A DNA stretch of 64,000 nucleotides, from NCBI RefSeq assembly GCF_900103785.1, contig NZ_FNHE01000007.1, positions 124,001 to 188,000 of the forward strand. The letters run 5' to 3'. This document shows, one piece after another, positions 25,299-35,278 of this stretch (the first letter of the stretch is position 1; the number at the start of each line of letters is the position of its first letter). The position numbers and the translations under genes were made by a program. The notes under the pieces are model-generated. The model had not been told where the DNA came from and did no database searches. It saw nothing but the letters and a program-made list of their open reading frames with translations. The DNA comes from Geodermatophilus siccatus. Its GTDB lineage: Bacteria > Actinomycetota > Actinomycetes > Mycobacteriales > Geodermatophilaceae.

Positions 25299-27482
25299 GT
25301 GGGGAGGCCGGACGGGTGTCGGGTGGAGCCCGGCACGGCACCGGCCGATGTCCGTCGTGTGCGATCCACCTGGCACGCCACCGCCCCGTCCCGCAGCGCC
25401 CTCGGCCTGACGCTGACGGCCCTGGCCCTGTTCGCCACCGGGGTGTGGGGTCGGCCGGACGGCGGGACGTGGGCGATCGCCTACGACCTCGTCCTCTACA
25501 ACGCCGTCTACGTCGGGGCGGCGTTCGGGTGCGCCGCCGCAGCCCGCCGGGCCGCCGACGACCGGCTGGCCTGGTGGAGCATGACGGTCGCGCTGGTCCT
25601 GGGCGTCGTCGGCAACCTGGTGTACTCGCTGGCGATCGCCCCGATGGCCGAGGAGCCGTTCCCCTCCGTCGCCGACGTCTTCTACCTCGCCTACTACCTG
25701 CCGCTCTACGTCGCGCTCGTCGGGCTGATCCGCGCCCGGGTGGCGCGCTTCCACGCCAGCATGTGGCTGGACGGGGTCGTCGGGGCCCTCGGCGCGGGCG
25801 CCGTCGCCGTCGCGGCCCTGCTCGCCCCGGCCCTCGAGCTGACCGAGGGCAGCGTGCCCGCGGTGCTGACCAGCCTGGCCTACCCGGTGGCCGACGTCGT
25901 GCTGCTCGCGCTGCTCGTCGGCGTGGGCGCCATCCTGGGCGTCCGGCGCGACCGGACGCTGCTGCTGCTCGGCGCCGGCATCGGGGCCAACCTCCTCGGC
26001 GACATCGTCTTCCTCGACCTGGCCACCGCGGGGGTGTACGTCGAGGGCGGGCCGCTGGACCTCACCTGGCTGGTCGCGATGGCGCTGGTCGCCCTCGCCG
26101 CGCACCACAGCGAGCCCGAGGCCGTGCGGGCGTCGGCCGAGGCGAGCGCGCGGGCGGCCACCCGGGTGGGCTGGCGAGTCCTGGCCGTGCCGCTGGCGTG
26201 CAACCTGGCCAGCCTGATGGTCCTCGCGACCGGCTACGGCGACCGGCTGCCCACGGCGGCTGCCTGGCTCGCCGTGGGCTGCGTCGTCGCCGCGCTGGTC
26301 CGCACCGCGATCACGTTCCGGGAGGTCCGCGCCTTCAACGAGGTCCGCGAGCAGGCCCGGACCGACGAGCTGACCGGCCTGCCCAACCGGCGGGCCTTCC
26401 TCGACGCGGCCCAGCGGGAGCTGGACAGCGCCACCGCCCGCCACCCCGCTGCCCTGCTGCTGCTCGACCTCGACGGCTTCAAGGAGGTCAACGACAGCCT
26501 GGGGCACCACGCCGGCGACGGCCTGCTGCGCCAGGTGGGCCCGCGGATGCGCGGCGCCCTGCGGACCTCGGACACCCTGGCGCGGCTGGGTGGCGACGAG
26601 TTCGCCGTCCTGCTGCCGCACGCCGCTCTGGACGAGGCGCAGGAGCGGGCCGAGCGGCTCCGTGAGCTGCTGCTGCAGCCGTTCACCGTCGAGGGGATCC
26701 GCCTGCACGTGGGCGTCAGCATCGGGGTCGCGACGGCACCGGTCCCCGCCGCCACGGTGGCCGAGCTGCTGCGCTGCGCCGACGTGGCGATGTACGCCGC
26801 CAAGGCCAGCCGGGACGGCGTGCGGGCCTACGTGCCCGACCCGGGCAGCGGCACCGGCGACCTGCTGCCCGCGGCCGAGCAGGCCGGCCTCATGCGGCCT
26901 CTCGCCGACCGGGTGCTCGAGCTGTCGCTCGAGGCCGTCGCCCGGTGGTGGCCGACCCGGCGGGTGCCGGTGTCGGTGAACCTGTCGGCGGCGAACGTCA
27001 GCGACCTCGACCTGCCGAGCAAGGTGGCGATGGCCCTGCTCCGCCACGGGCTGCCGCCCGCGGCGCTCACCCTCGAGCTGGTCGAGGACACCCTCATGGC
27101 CGACCCCGAACGTGGCCGGACCGTCCTGGCCGACCTGCGCCGGCTCGGCGTCCGGACGTCGATCGACGACTACGGCACGGGGTACAGCTCACTGGCCTAC
27201 CTGCGCCACCTGCCGGCCGACGAGCTCAAGCTCGACCGGAGCCTCACCCGCGACGTCGGCAGCGACCCGCGGGCCGCGGCGATCGTCCGGCACACCGTGG
27301 CCCTGGCCCACGACCTCGGGCTCTCGCTGGTGGCCGAGGGCGTGGAGGACGACGAGACGGGCGTCGCGCTGGCCGCGCTGGGGTGCGACGTCGCCCAGGG
27401 GTACGCGATCGCCCGTCCCATGCCGGTCGAGGACCTGCTGACGTGGCTGGCGCGCCGGGAGAGCCCGCTGCAGTCGCTGTAA
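25299..27482 (+). CDS. Membrane GGDEF diguanylate cyclase with an internally deleted EAL domain
   Basis: A 727-residue signalling protein. About eight or nine membrane helices (~35-335) form an unrecognised sensor. The GGDEF domain is intact, with GGDEF at 431-435 and a product-inhibition site RTSD at 422-425, so c-di-GMP synthesis is likely. The following EAL domain begins abruptly at PAAEQAGLMRPL: the N-terminal ~70 residues, including the EAL metal-binding motif, are missing, while NLSA, ELVED, DDYGTGYSSL, KLDRS and AEGVED remain. Phosphodiesterase activity is therefore doubtful. Start choice among GTGs at 25299, 25323 and 25359 is uncertain; no ribosome site is clear. Confidence 0.88.
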   Translation: MGRPDGCRVEPGTAPADVRRVRSTWHATAPSRSALGLTLTALALFATGVWGRPDGGTWAIAYDLVLYNAVYVGAAFGCAAAARRAADDRLAWWSMTVALVLGVVGNLVYSLAIAPMAEEPFPSVADVFYLAYYLPLYVALVGLIRARVARFHASMWLDGVVGALGAGAVAVAALLAPALELTEGSVPAVLTSLAYPVADVVLLALLVGVGAILGVRRDRTLLLLGAGIGANLLGDIVFLDLATAGVYVEGGPLDLTWLVAMALVALAAHHSEPEAVRASAEASARAATRVGWRVLAVPLACNLASLMVLATGYGDRLPTAAAWLAVGCVVAALVRTAITFREVRAFNEVREQARTDELTGLPNRRAFLDAAQRELDSATARHPAALLLLDLDGFKEVNDSLGHHAGDGLLRQVGPRMRGALRTSDTLARLGGDEFAVLLPHAALDEAQERAERLRELLLQPFTVEGIRLHVGVSIGVATAPVPAATVAELLRCADVAMYAAKASRDGVRAYVPDPGSGTGDLLPAAEQAGLMRPLADRVLELSLEAVARWWPTRRVPVSVNLSAANVSDLDLPSKVAMALLRHGLPPAALTLELVEDTLMADPERGRTVLADLRRLGVRTSIDDYGTGYSSLAYLRHLPADELKLDRSLTRDVGSDPRAAAIVRHTVALAHDLGLSLVAEGVEDDETGVALAALGCDVAQGYAIARPMPVEDLLTWLARRESPLQSL

Positions 27483-27764
27483 CGAGGTGCGTCGGCCCAG
27501 CTGGGACGCCACCTCACGCCACCCGGTCAGGTGGTGGAGGTCGGCGGGGCCGAGGACCTGCCGGTGCCCCTGGCCGGTCCGGCCGGGCCGTCCCGGCCTC
27601 TCGTGGACGGCGTCCTGCCGCGGTCCGGTGGGGACGCGCGGCTGCACCCGGCGACGCTGCCGGGGCCTCGTCGCGCCCGCCGTCCCGGAGATCGCACCCG
27701 GGGTGTGCCGTCCCCGGCGACCGGGCAGGATGACCGCCGACACGATCAACCGGAGGTGCATCCC
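27483..27764. other. Intergenic region without a gene
   Basis: The frame of the downstream gene is open through most of this stretch but translates to Pro/Arg/Gly-rich sequence with no ribosome site, so it is taken as non-coding. Short complementary pieces (gccacct ... aggtggt, ~27508-27537) could form a weak terminator for the GGDEF gene. Confidence 0.5.
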
Positions 27765-28943
27765 GTGTTCCGCAAGAAGACGCACGGCCAGATCATCGGC
27801 GAGGAACTGCAGGAGGGCCTCGCCCACATCGGCACGGCGGTGGCGGAGGCCCGGCGGGCAGCGACGGAACAGCTGGCACCGCACGTCGAGGCTGCCCGCG
27901 AGGCGAGCGGTCCGGCGCTGGACGCCGCCAAGGGCGCGGTCGTGCCCAAGGTCGCCGCCGCGGTGGCCGTCGCCGCGCCCGCCGTCGAGGCCGCCCGTGA
28001 CGCGCTCACCCCGCGCGTGGAGGCGGCCCGTGACGCGGTCGGCCCCCGCGTGGAGGCCGCCCGTGACGCGCTCACCCCGCACGTGGAGGCCGCCCGCGAC
28101 GCCGCCGTCCCCCACCTGACCGCCGCGGTGACCGCCGCGCAGGCCGCGGCCGCCAAGGCCGCCGCCGACCTCACCCCCCGCGTCGAGGCCGCCCGTGGCG
28201 CGGCCCAGAAGACGCTGGCGGAGGACGTCGTCCCCCGGCTGACCGCCGCCCAGGCCGCCACGCTGGCCTACGCCGCACCCAGGGTGCTGGCCGCCCGTGA
28301 GGCGGTCACGCCGGTGCTGGAGAACACCCGGGAGTCGCTCAGCTCCGGGCTGGGCAGCGCCCGCGACGAGCTCGAGCTGCGCCGCCTGGAGCTCGCCGCC
28401 GCCACGGCCAAGGCCGCGAAGAAGCGCGGTGAGCTGGAGAGGGCGGCGGCGAAGAAGCGCCGGGAACTGGGGAGGAAGGCCGCGAAGGCGGGTAAGGCAG
28501 GAAGGCGGAAGGTCGGGATCGAGCCCCGGCCGCGGCGCTGGCCGTGGCTGCTCGCCGTCCTCGGCATCGCCGCCGCCGTGGCGGTGGTGCTGCGCCGCCG
28601 CAGCGGCTCCGACGACCTGTGGACCCCCGCCCCCACCGGCGACGGGCCCGTGCCGAGCTACCGAGAGGACCCCGTGCCCAGCTCCCCGAGCAACTCCGGC
28701 AAGACCGTCTCGACCGCCCAGACCACCGCCGGGGACGCCACCCCGCCCGACACCGACGCGGGCTCGTGGGCGCAGCAGTCCAAGCCCACGGAGACCCCTG
28801 GCTCCGCCACCCCGGGCACCGCCACGACCAGTGCGGACGACCCGGCGCTGGACACCGCCACCGCCTCGCCGAACGACCAGCCGCAGACCGCCTCCGGCGG
28901 GATCGGCTCCGACTCCGAGGACCCGCGCAACCCGGCGACCTGA
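27765..28943 (+). CDS. 11-mer-repeat coiled membrane protein, function unknown
   Basis: A 392-residue protein. From residue 41 to about 194 it consists of roughly fourteen 11-residue repeats of the type VEAARDALTPR, the amphipathic-helix periodicity of apolipoproteins and LEA proteins. A Lys/Arg/Ala-rich helix follows (~215-260), then one membrane helix (WPWLLAVLGIAAAVAVVL, ~262-280) and a 110-residue disordered Thr/Pro/Ser/Asp tail. The GTG has GGAGG 8 nt upstream. Similar Streptomyces proteins (DUF5324-like) have no known role. A membrane-surface or desiccation-protective function is only inference from the repeat type. Confidence 0.82.
   Translation: MFRKKTHGQIIGEELQEGLAHIGTAVAEARRAATEQLAPHVEAAREASGPALDAAKGAVVPKVAAAVAVAAPAVEAARDALTPRVEAARDAVGPRVEAARDALTPHVEAARDAAVPHLTAAVTAAQAAAAKAAADLTPRVEAARGAAQKTLAEDVVPRLTAAQAATLAYAAPRVLAAREAVTPVLENTRESLSSGLGSARDELELRRLELAAATAKAAKKRGELERAAAKKRRELGRKAAKAGKAGRRKVGIEPRPRRWPWLLAVLGIAAAVAVVLRRRSGSDDLWTPAPTGDGPVPSYREDPVPSSPSNSGKTVSTAQTTAGDATPPDTDAGSWAQQSKPTETPGSATPGTATTSADDPALDTATASPNDQPQTASGGIGSDSEDPRNPAT
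27984..28115 (+). repeat. Four near-identical 33-bp tandem repeats
   Basis: Units begin at 27984, 28017, 28050 and 28083 and each encodes VEAARDA plus four residues. They differ at a few third positions only. They are the best-preserved part of a longer, more diverged 11-mer array running from 27885. Confidence 0.85.
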
Positions 28944-28963
28944 CCCCGTCCCGCCCCTGAGCA

Positions 28964-28995
28964 GCAACGCCCGCCTCCGTCGAGGCGGGCGTTGC
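28964..28995 (+). terminator. Terminator between the 11-mer gene and lipA
   Basis: A 14-bp perfect stem gcaacgcccgcctc / gaggcgggcgttgc with loop cgtc, 20 nt past the stop codon and ending 12 nt before the lipA -10 box. Confidence 0.8.
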
Positions 28996-29007
28996 CGTCT
29001 CCGGGGG

Positions 29008-29013
29008 TAACGT
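29008..29013 (+). promoter_or_regulatory. -10 box TAACGT, leaderless lipA start
   Basis: TAACGT ends 8 nt before the lipA ATG at 29022 and no ribosome site is seen. Confidence 0.55.
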
Positions 29014-29021
29014 GGTCGATC

Positions 29022-29996
29022 ATGAGCGAGACGGTGGCCCCGACCCCCTCCACCGACACCCCCCTGGCGCCCTCCGGCCGCAAACTGCTGCGCCTCGAGG
29101 TCCGCAACAGCCAGGTCCCGATCGAGCGCAAGCCGGAGTGGATCAAGACCCGGCTGAAGACCGGCCCGGAGTACACCGAGCTGAAGTCGCTGGTGCGCCG
29201 GGAGGGTCTGCACACCGTCTGCGAAGAGGCCGGGTGCCCCAACATCTACGAGTGCTGGGAGGACCGGGAGGCCACCTTCCTCATCGGCGGGGACCAGTGC
29301 ACCCGGCGGTGCGACTTCTGCCAGATCGACACGGGCAAGCCCGCCGAGTTCGACGCCGACGAGCCGCGCCGGGTCGCCGAGAGCGTCGCCACGATGCAGC
29401 TGCGCTACGCCACGGTCACCGGCGTCGCCCGTGACGACCTGCCCGACGGCGGCGCCTGGCTCTACGCCGAGACGGTGCGGCAGATCCACGCCGCCGTCCC
29501 GGGGTGCGGTGTCGAGCTGCTCATCCCCGACTTCAACGCCGACCCCGACCAGCTCGCCGAGGTCTTCTCCTCCCGCCCCGAGGTCCTGGCGCACAACGTC
29601 GAGACCGTGCCGCGGATCTTCAAGCGCATCCGCCCCGGCTTCCGGTTCGAGCGCTCGCTGGCGGTTCTCACCGCCGCCCGTGAGGCCGGGCTGGTCACCA
29701 AGTCCAACCTCATCCTGGGCATGGGCGAGGAGCCCGACGAGGTCGTCGAGACGATGCGGGCCCTGCACGAGGCCGGCTGCGACCTGCTGACCATCACCCA
29801 GTACCTGCGGCCCTCGCCGCGTCACCACCCCGTCGTCCGCTGGGTCAAGCCCGACGAGTTCGTCGGCTTCCAGCAGACGGCGGAGGAGATCGGCTTCCCC
29901 GGCGTGCTCGCCGGGCCGCTGGTGCGCAGCTCCTACCGGGCGGGCCGGCTGTACCAGCAGGCCGTCGAGGCCCGCGGGCTCACCCGCTCGATCTGA
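29022..29996 (+). CDS. lipA: Lipoyl synthase (radical SAM)
   Basis: Inserts two sulfur atoms into the octanoyl chain on lipoyl domains. The 324-residue protein has both Fe-S clusters' ligands: the auxiliary CX4CX5C at Cys67, Cys72 and Cys78, and the radical-SAM CX3CX2C at Cys93, Cys97 and Cys100. The C-terminal RSSYRAG holds the conserved Ser. The ATG at 29022 was chosen over an in-frame ATG at 28992, which lies inside the upstream terminator. Works with LipB; SucB is a client encoded in this window. Confidence 0.96.
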   Translation: MSETVAPTPSTDTPLAPSGRKLLRLEVRNSQVPIERKPEWIKTRLKTGPEYTELKSLVRREGLHTVCEEAGCPNIYECWEDREATFLIGGDQCTRRCDFCQIDTGKPAEFDADEPRRVAESVATMQLRYATVTGVARDDLPDGGAWLYAETVRQIHAAVPGCGVELLIPDFNADPDQLAEVFSSRPEVLAHNVETVPRIFKRIRPGFRFERSLAVLTAAREAGLVTKSNLILGMGEEPDEVVETMRALHEAGCDLLTITQYLRPSPRHHPVVRWVKPDEFVGFQQTAEEIGFPGVLAGPLVRSSYRAGRLYQQAVEARGLTRSI

Positions 29997-30029
29997 GGAC
30001 GTCGCGGCCGGTCCACCGGGGCCGGTCGC

Positions 30030-30092
30030 CGGCCCTCCTGCAGGCTCCCGACGCGAGCTTGCGAGCGGTGGGGGGCCAGGAGGGTCCTTTCT
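30030..30092 (-). repeat. Intergenic palindromic repeat, copy 6
   Basis: The reverse-strand reading begins aaggaccctcctggcccc, core ccaccgctcgcaagctcgcg, then gcctgcaggagggcc. It lies between lipA and the DUF4191 gene, both plus strand, in the orientation opposite to transcription, and ends 1-2 nt before the DUF4191 -10 box. Confidence 0.7.
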
Positions 30093-30093
30093 C

Positions 30094-30099
30094 TATCCT
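30094..30099 (+). promoter_or_regulatory. -10 box TATCCT, leaderless DUF4191 start
   Basis: TATCCT ends 6 nt before the ATG at 30106. Confidence 0.6.
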
Positions 30100-30105
30100 G
30101 GGGAC

Positions 30106-30915
30106 ATGGCACGCAGCAGGCCCACCGACTCCTCCGCGCCGTCCGGCACCGGCAAGGCCGCCACCGGGCCCGGCTCCCGAGGCCGCGGCAGGGGGGCGAC
30201 GAAGGTCGGCAAGGACGGCCGGCCCAAGGTCGGCCGCCTGAAGAAGGTCGGCGACCAGGCCCGCATGATGAAGCAGGCCTACTCGCTGACCCGCAAGAAC
30301 GACCCCAAGCTGCCCTGGTTCATGCTCATCGCCTTCGTGGCGGTGGCCGCGGTGTTCGAGCTGATCGGCGTCCTGCTCGGCTCGCCGTTCCTCTTCCTGC
30401 CCATCGCCGTCCTCTTCGGCGCGCTGGCCGCGCTGATCGTCTTCGGTCGCCGCGCGCAGGGCTCGGCCTATCGCCAGGTGGAGGGCCAGCCCGGCGCGGC
30501 CGCGTGGGTCCTCGAGGGCATGCGCGGTGACTGGCAGGTCTCCTCGGGCGTCGCCGGCACCACCCAGCTCGACGCCGTCCACCGGGTGCTGGGCCGTCCC
30601 GGCGTGATCCTGGTCGGCGAGGGCGCCCCGTCGCGGGTCCGCCCGCTGCTGGCCCAGGAGAAGAAGCGTCTCGCCCGGATCGCCGGGGACGCCCCGATCT
30701 ACGACGTCCTCGTCGGCGACGAGGAGGGGCAGGTGCCGCTGCGCAAGCTCAGCGCCCACGTGATGAAGCTGCCGCGCAACCTCGACGGCGGTGAGCTCAA
30801 CGCCCTGCGCAAGCGGGTCGCCGCGCTCGGCGGCTCGCGGATGCCGGTGCCCGGCGGCCCGCTGCCCGGGGGTCGCCAGATGACCGTCAGCCAGCGCCAG
30901 GTCCGCCGCAGGTAG
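30106..30915 (+). CDS. DUF4191 membrane protein
   Basis: A 269-residue DUF4191 protein, the equivalent of M. tuberculosis Rv2219. The first 65 residues are Lys/Arg/Gly-rich and cytoplasmic. Two membrane helices (~67-85 and ~90-108) follow, then a soluble domain (~115-245) with [20 protein letters not shown] and VVLVGEG-like strands, and a basic tail. Function is unknown, but the gene is conserved between lipA and glnA1 in many actinobacteria. Confidence 0.88.
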   Translation: MARSRPTDSSAPSGTGKAATGPGSRGRGRGATKVGKDGRPKVGRLKKVGDQARMMKQAYSLTRKNDPKLPWFMLIAFVAVAAVFELIGVLLGSPFLFLPIAVLFGALAALIVFGRRAQGSAYRQVEGQPGAAAWVLEGMRGDWQVSSGVAGTTQLDAVHRVLGRPGVILVGEGAPSRVRPLLAQEKKRLARIAGDAPIYDVLVGDEEGQVPLRKLSAHVMKLPRNLDGGELNALRKRVAALGGSRMPVPGGPLPGGRQMTVSQRQVRRR

Positions 30916-30930
30916 GACGGACGACGCAGA

Positions 30931-30956
30931 AGCCCCGTGCCCACCGGCACGGGGCT
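30931..30956 (+). terminator. Terminator between convergent DUF4191 and GNAT genes
   Basis: An 11-bp stem agccccgtgcc / ggcacggggct with loop cacc, 15 nt after the DUF4191 stop and 15 nt from the convergent GNAT stop. Confidence 0.75.
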
Positions 30957-30971
30957 CGGCGCGTCCCGGGC

Positions 30972-31493
30972 TCACAGCCGGGCGAAGGGCTCCGCGTACC
31001 GGAACGTGCCCTCGGCGCGCCGGTCACCGAGCCAGCGGGCCTGGAAGTGCGCGCCCCACGCCGGGTCGGGCGCGGCCACCCCCACGGTGTCGGCCGCGAC
31101 GAACCCGAACCGCCGGTAGTAGCCCGGCGCCCCGAGCAGCGCGACCAGCCGCTCGTCGGCCGCCTCGGCCACGGCGACCAGCGCGTGCACCAGCACGGTG
31201 CCCACGCCTCTCCCCTGCGCCGCGGGGAGGACACCGAGCGGACCCAGCCCGAGCGCCGGGACGCCGAGGGGCTCCAGCCAGCCACGGGTGGCGATCACGT
31301 GCCCGACCACCGCGTCGCCGTCCGTGGCGACGAGGGACAGGTGCGGCAGGAAGCCGGCGTCCTCACGCAGCTCGTCGGTCAGCCGGGCCTCGACGACGTC
31401 GGCGTCGGGCCGCGCGCCGGGCGGCCGGAAGGCGGCGGCGTGCAGCGCGTGGACGGCGGCGTGGTCGGCCGGCCGTTCCCGACGGACGATCAC
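30972..31493 (-). CDS. GNAT family N-acetyltransferase
   Basis: A 173-residue acetyltransferase. The acetyl-CoA loop [21 protein letters not shown] shows the Q/R-x-x-G-x-G/A motif A (QGRGVG), preceded by [10 protein letters not shown] and followed by [12 protein letters not shown]. Substrate is unknown. The GTG start overlaps the RDD gene stop as GTGA, so both are made from one transcript. Confidence 0.88.
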   Translation of the reverse strand: MIVRRERPADHAAVHALHAAAFRPPGARPDADVVEARLTDELREDAGFLPHLSLVATDGDAVVGHVIATRGWLEPLGVPALGLGPLGVLPAAQGRGVGTVLVHALVAVAEAADERLVALLGAPGYYRRFGFVAADTVGVAAPDPAWGAHFQARWLGDRRAEGTFRYAEPFARL

Positions 31494-31912
31494 GCGTCCC
31501 GGACCACGGCGGTGTCGGTCAGCCGGTCGTGCAGCCCGCGGCCGTCGGCGTCCACCACGAGCGCGGGCACCAGCAGCATGAGCAGCGCCGTCCGGACGAC
31601 GGCCCGCCACAGCGCCAGCCGCTCCCCCGCCCGCGAGTGCGCCAGCCGCAGGCCGAGCAGCCGCATCCCCGGCGTCTGCCCGAAGGCGACGAGCGTGACC
31701 ACGGTGATCAGCCCGAACGGCAGCAGGCTCCAGTTGCCGGGCAGCGAGGGCGCGGTGAACAGGCCCGCGATCAGCGCCGCGGCCACGGCGTCGACGAGGA
31801 AGGCGCCGATCCGGCTGCCGAAGGAGGCCAGGGAGCCGGGCCCCTCGCCGGGCAGCCCCAGGGCGGCGCCCCGCGGGCGCTCTTGAGAGGGTGGCTGCGC
31901 GTCCCTGACCAT
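31490..31912 (-). CDS. RDD family membrane protein
   Basis: A 140-residue RDD-domain protein with helices at ~35-55, ~62-80 and ~107-122 and the family-typical GMRLLGLRL and LHDRLTDT. It is the counterpart of M. tuberculosis Rv2219A, which also sits between the DUF4191 gene and glnA1. In other bacteria RDD proteins have been linked to ion exchange; no specific role is evident. It is divergent from glnA1. Confidence 0.88.
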   Translation of the reverse strand: MVRDAQPPSQERPRGAALGLPGEGPGSLASFGSRIGAFLVDAVAAALIAGLFTAPSLPGNWSLLPFGLITVVTLVAFGQTPGMRLLGLRLAHSRAGERLALWRAVVRTALLMLLVPALVVDADGRGLHDRLTDTAVVRDA

Positions 31913-31989
31913 GGACCTCAGCGTAGGACGCGCGCGCAGACCGTCCGCCCGACCGGCGGCAACGGGGTCGGCGACACGCCAGGAGCGTT

Positions 31990-32027
31990 GTTACCGGCCC
32001 GAAACACCCGAGACACCGCAGGGCAAC
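31990..32027 (+). promoter_or_regulatory. Four-half-site GlnR box upstream of glnA1
   Basis: GTTAC-n6-GAAAC-n6-GACAC-n6-GCAAC with exact 6-nt spacers matches the actinobacterial GlnR consensus gTnAC-n6-GaAAC repeated twice. The candidate -10 box TACGTT (32038-32043) lies 10 nt downstream and no -35 hexamer is visible, as expected for an activator-dependent promoter. Binding by GlnR is inference from the consensus. Confidence 0.85.
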
Positions 32028-32077
32028 CGCCCGATCGTACGTTCGCCACCGGCTGTCCGCCCCAACCCGGAGGATCG

Positions 32078-33511
<1,434 letters not shown>

Positions 33512-33527
33512 CCTCGACGGACGTTCC

Positions 33528-33562
33528 GCGGCCCCCGCCCTCGACCCGAGGTCGGGGGCCGC
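33528..33562 (+). terminator. glnA1 terminator
   Basis: A 10-bp stem gcggcccccg / cgggggccgc, with an inner cctcg/cgagg pairing in the loop, starts 17 nt after the glnA1 stop. Confidence 0.7.
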
Positions 33563-33739
33563 ATCGTGTCGGTGTCGCGTCGGTGTCGTGTCGGTGGCAC
33601 GGAGGCGACGTGGCCCCCGGGCAGCGGCCCACGTACCGTGCAAGGCGAATCTGTCATCCCATGGGACGGGGTCGTCCGGAACGGTCGGGGTCGTCCGAGC
33701 CGCGTCGTCGTGGGTCCACCAGTGAGAAGGCGAGAGTTC

Positions 33740-35278
33740 ATGACCACCGACGGCAACCGCACCAGTGTGGCGGTGATCGGCGCCGGACCCGCGGGGCTGA
33801 CCGCCGCCTACGAGTTGGTCCGTCGCCAGGTACCGGTCACCGTGCTGGAGGGTGACTCGATGGTGGGCGGCATCAGCCGCACCGCCGAGCGGGAGGGCTG
33901 GCGCTTCGACATCGGCGGCCACCGCTTCTTCACCAAGGTCCCCGAGGTCGAGGCCCTCTGGCACGAGATCCTCCCTGACGAGGACTTCCTGCTCCGGCCG
34001 CGGATGAGCCGGATCTTCTACGACGGCAAGCTCTACGACTACCCGCTCAAGGCCGGCAACGCCCTGGGCAACCTCGGCCCGGTCGAGGCCGTGCGGTGCG
34101 TGGCGTCCTACCTGTGGGCGCGGATCCGCCCGCCGAAGAACCAGGACACCCTGGAGGGCTGGATCGTCGCCCGCTTCGGCAAGCGCCTCTACCAGCACTT
34201 CTTCAAGACCTACAACGAGAAGCTCTGGGGCGTCCCGGTCGACCAGCTGCCGGCCGACTTCGCCGCCCAGCGGATCAAGAACCTGTCGCTGGTCGGTGCG
34301 GTGGTCAACGCGCTGACCCCCAAGCGCAACCAGAAGGAGATCACCTCCCTCATCGAGGAGTTCCAGTACCCCAAGTACGGGCCCGGGATGATGTGGGAGA
34401 CCGCCGCGCGCAAGGTGCAGGAGCGCGGCGGCACGGTGGTCATGGAGGAGAAGGTCCGCACCGTGCACTGGGAGCCCGGTCGCGGTGTCACCGCTCTGAC
34501 CACGGTGGTCACCGGCGGCTACGGCGCCGGCGCGGGCGCGCCCGAGGCCAGCCGCAGCGACATCGGCGCCGAGAAGCGCTACGAGGCCGACCACGTCATC
34601 AGCTCGATGCCGTTCTCCTCGCTGGTGAACGCCCTCGACCCGAAGCCCCCGGCGGAGGTGCTGGCGGCGGCCGACGCCCTGAAGTACCGCGACTTCCTCA
34701 CCGTGGCGCTCGTGCTCCCGGTCGAGGCCGGCTTCCCCGACAACTGGATCTACATCCACTCCCCCGACGTCCAGGTCGGCCGGATCCAGAACTTCGGCTC
34801 CTGGTCGCCGTACCTGGTCAAGGACGGGCGCACCTGCCTGGGCCTGGAGTTCTTCGTCAACGTCGGCGACGACACCTGGAACCGGTCCGACGAGGACCTC
34901 ATCGCCCAGGGTGCCCGTGAGCTCGAGCAGCTCGGGCTGGCCAAGGCCTCCGACGTCGAGCGCGGCTTCGTCGTCCGGATGCCGAAGGCCTACCCGTTCT
35001 ACGACGCCGGGTACAAGGAGAACGTCGAGGTCATCCGGCGCTGGATCGAGGAGAACACGCCGAACCTGCACCCGGTCGGGCGCAACGGCATGTTCCGCTA
35101 CAACAACCAGGACCACTCGATGCTCACGGCCATGCTGACCGTGCAGAACATCGCCGACGGCACGCACCACGACATCTGGGACGTCAACGTGGAAGAGGAC
35201 TACCACGAGGAGGTCTCGTCGCAGCGCACGGACGCCACGGCGGACGACCACGGGAGTCCCCGCCCCACGGCGGCGTGA
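33740..35278 (+). CDS. FAD-dependent oxidoreductase, UDP-galactopyranose-mutase-like
   Basis: A 512-residue flavoprotein. Features are VAVIGAGPAGLTAAYEL (~9-25), GGISRTAEREGWRFDIGGHR with the GGHRFFTK motif, and a C-terminal NNQDHSMLTAML that closes the FAD site. This subgroup lies between UDP-galactopyranose mutase and protoporphyrinogen oxidase-like enzymes and is often found in polysaccharide or glycolipid loci. No substrate can be assigned. The ATG at 33740 has a GAAGGCGAG ribosome site. The GTGA overlap with the next gene couples it to a GT-C-type membrane protein, which supports a glycan role (inference). Confidence 0.82.
   Translation: MTTDGNRTSVAVIGAGPAGLTAAYELVRRQVPVTVLEGDSMVGGISRTAEREGWRFDIGGHRFFTKVPEVEALWHEILPDEDFLLRPRMSRIFYDGKLYDYPLKAGNALGNLGPVEAVRCVASYLWARIRPPKNQDTLEGWIVARFGKRLYQHFFKTYNEKLWGVPVDQLPADFAAQRIKNLSLVGAVVNALTPKRNQKEITSLIEEFQYPKYGPGMMWETAARKVQERGGTVVMEEKVRTVHWEPGRGVTALTTVVTGGYGAGAGAPEASRSDIGAEKRYEADHVISSMPFSSLVNALDPKPPAEVLAAADALKYRDFLTVALVLPVEAGFPDNWIYIHSPDVQVGRIQNFGSWSPYLVKDGRTCLGLEFFVNVGDDTWNRSDEDLIAQGARELEQLGLAKASDVERGFVVRMPKAYPFYDAGYKENVEVIRRWIEENTPNLHPVGRNGMFRYNNQDHSMLTAMLTVQNIADGTHHDIWDVNVEEDYHEEVSSQRTDATADDHGSPRPTAA

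Noticed and set aside
26820..26890. Frameshift explaining the missing EAL start
   Set aside because: The GGDEF and EAL remnants are in the same frame with no intervening stop, and the other frames here do not encode the missing segment. It is an in-frame deletion.
27531..27764. N-terminal extension of the 11-mer protein
   Set aside because: The frame is open but has no ribosome site and unusual composition. GTG 27765 has GGAGG at 8 nt and starts the conserved-looking FRKKTHGQ segment.
27984..28115. CRISPR-like array
   Set aside because: The 33-bp units are directly tandem without spacers and encode in-frame protein repeats.
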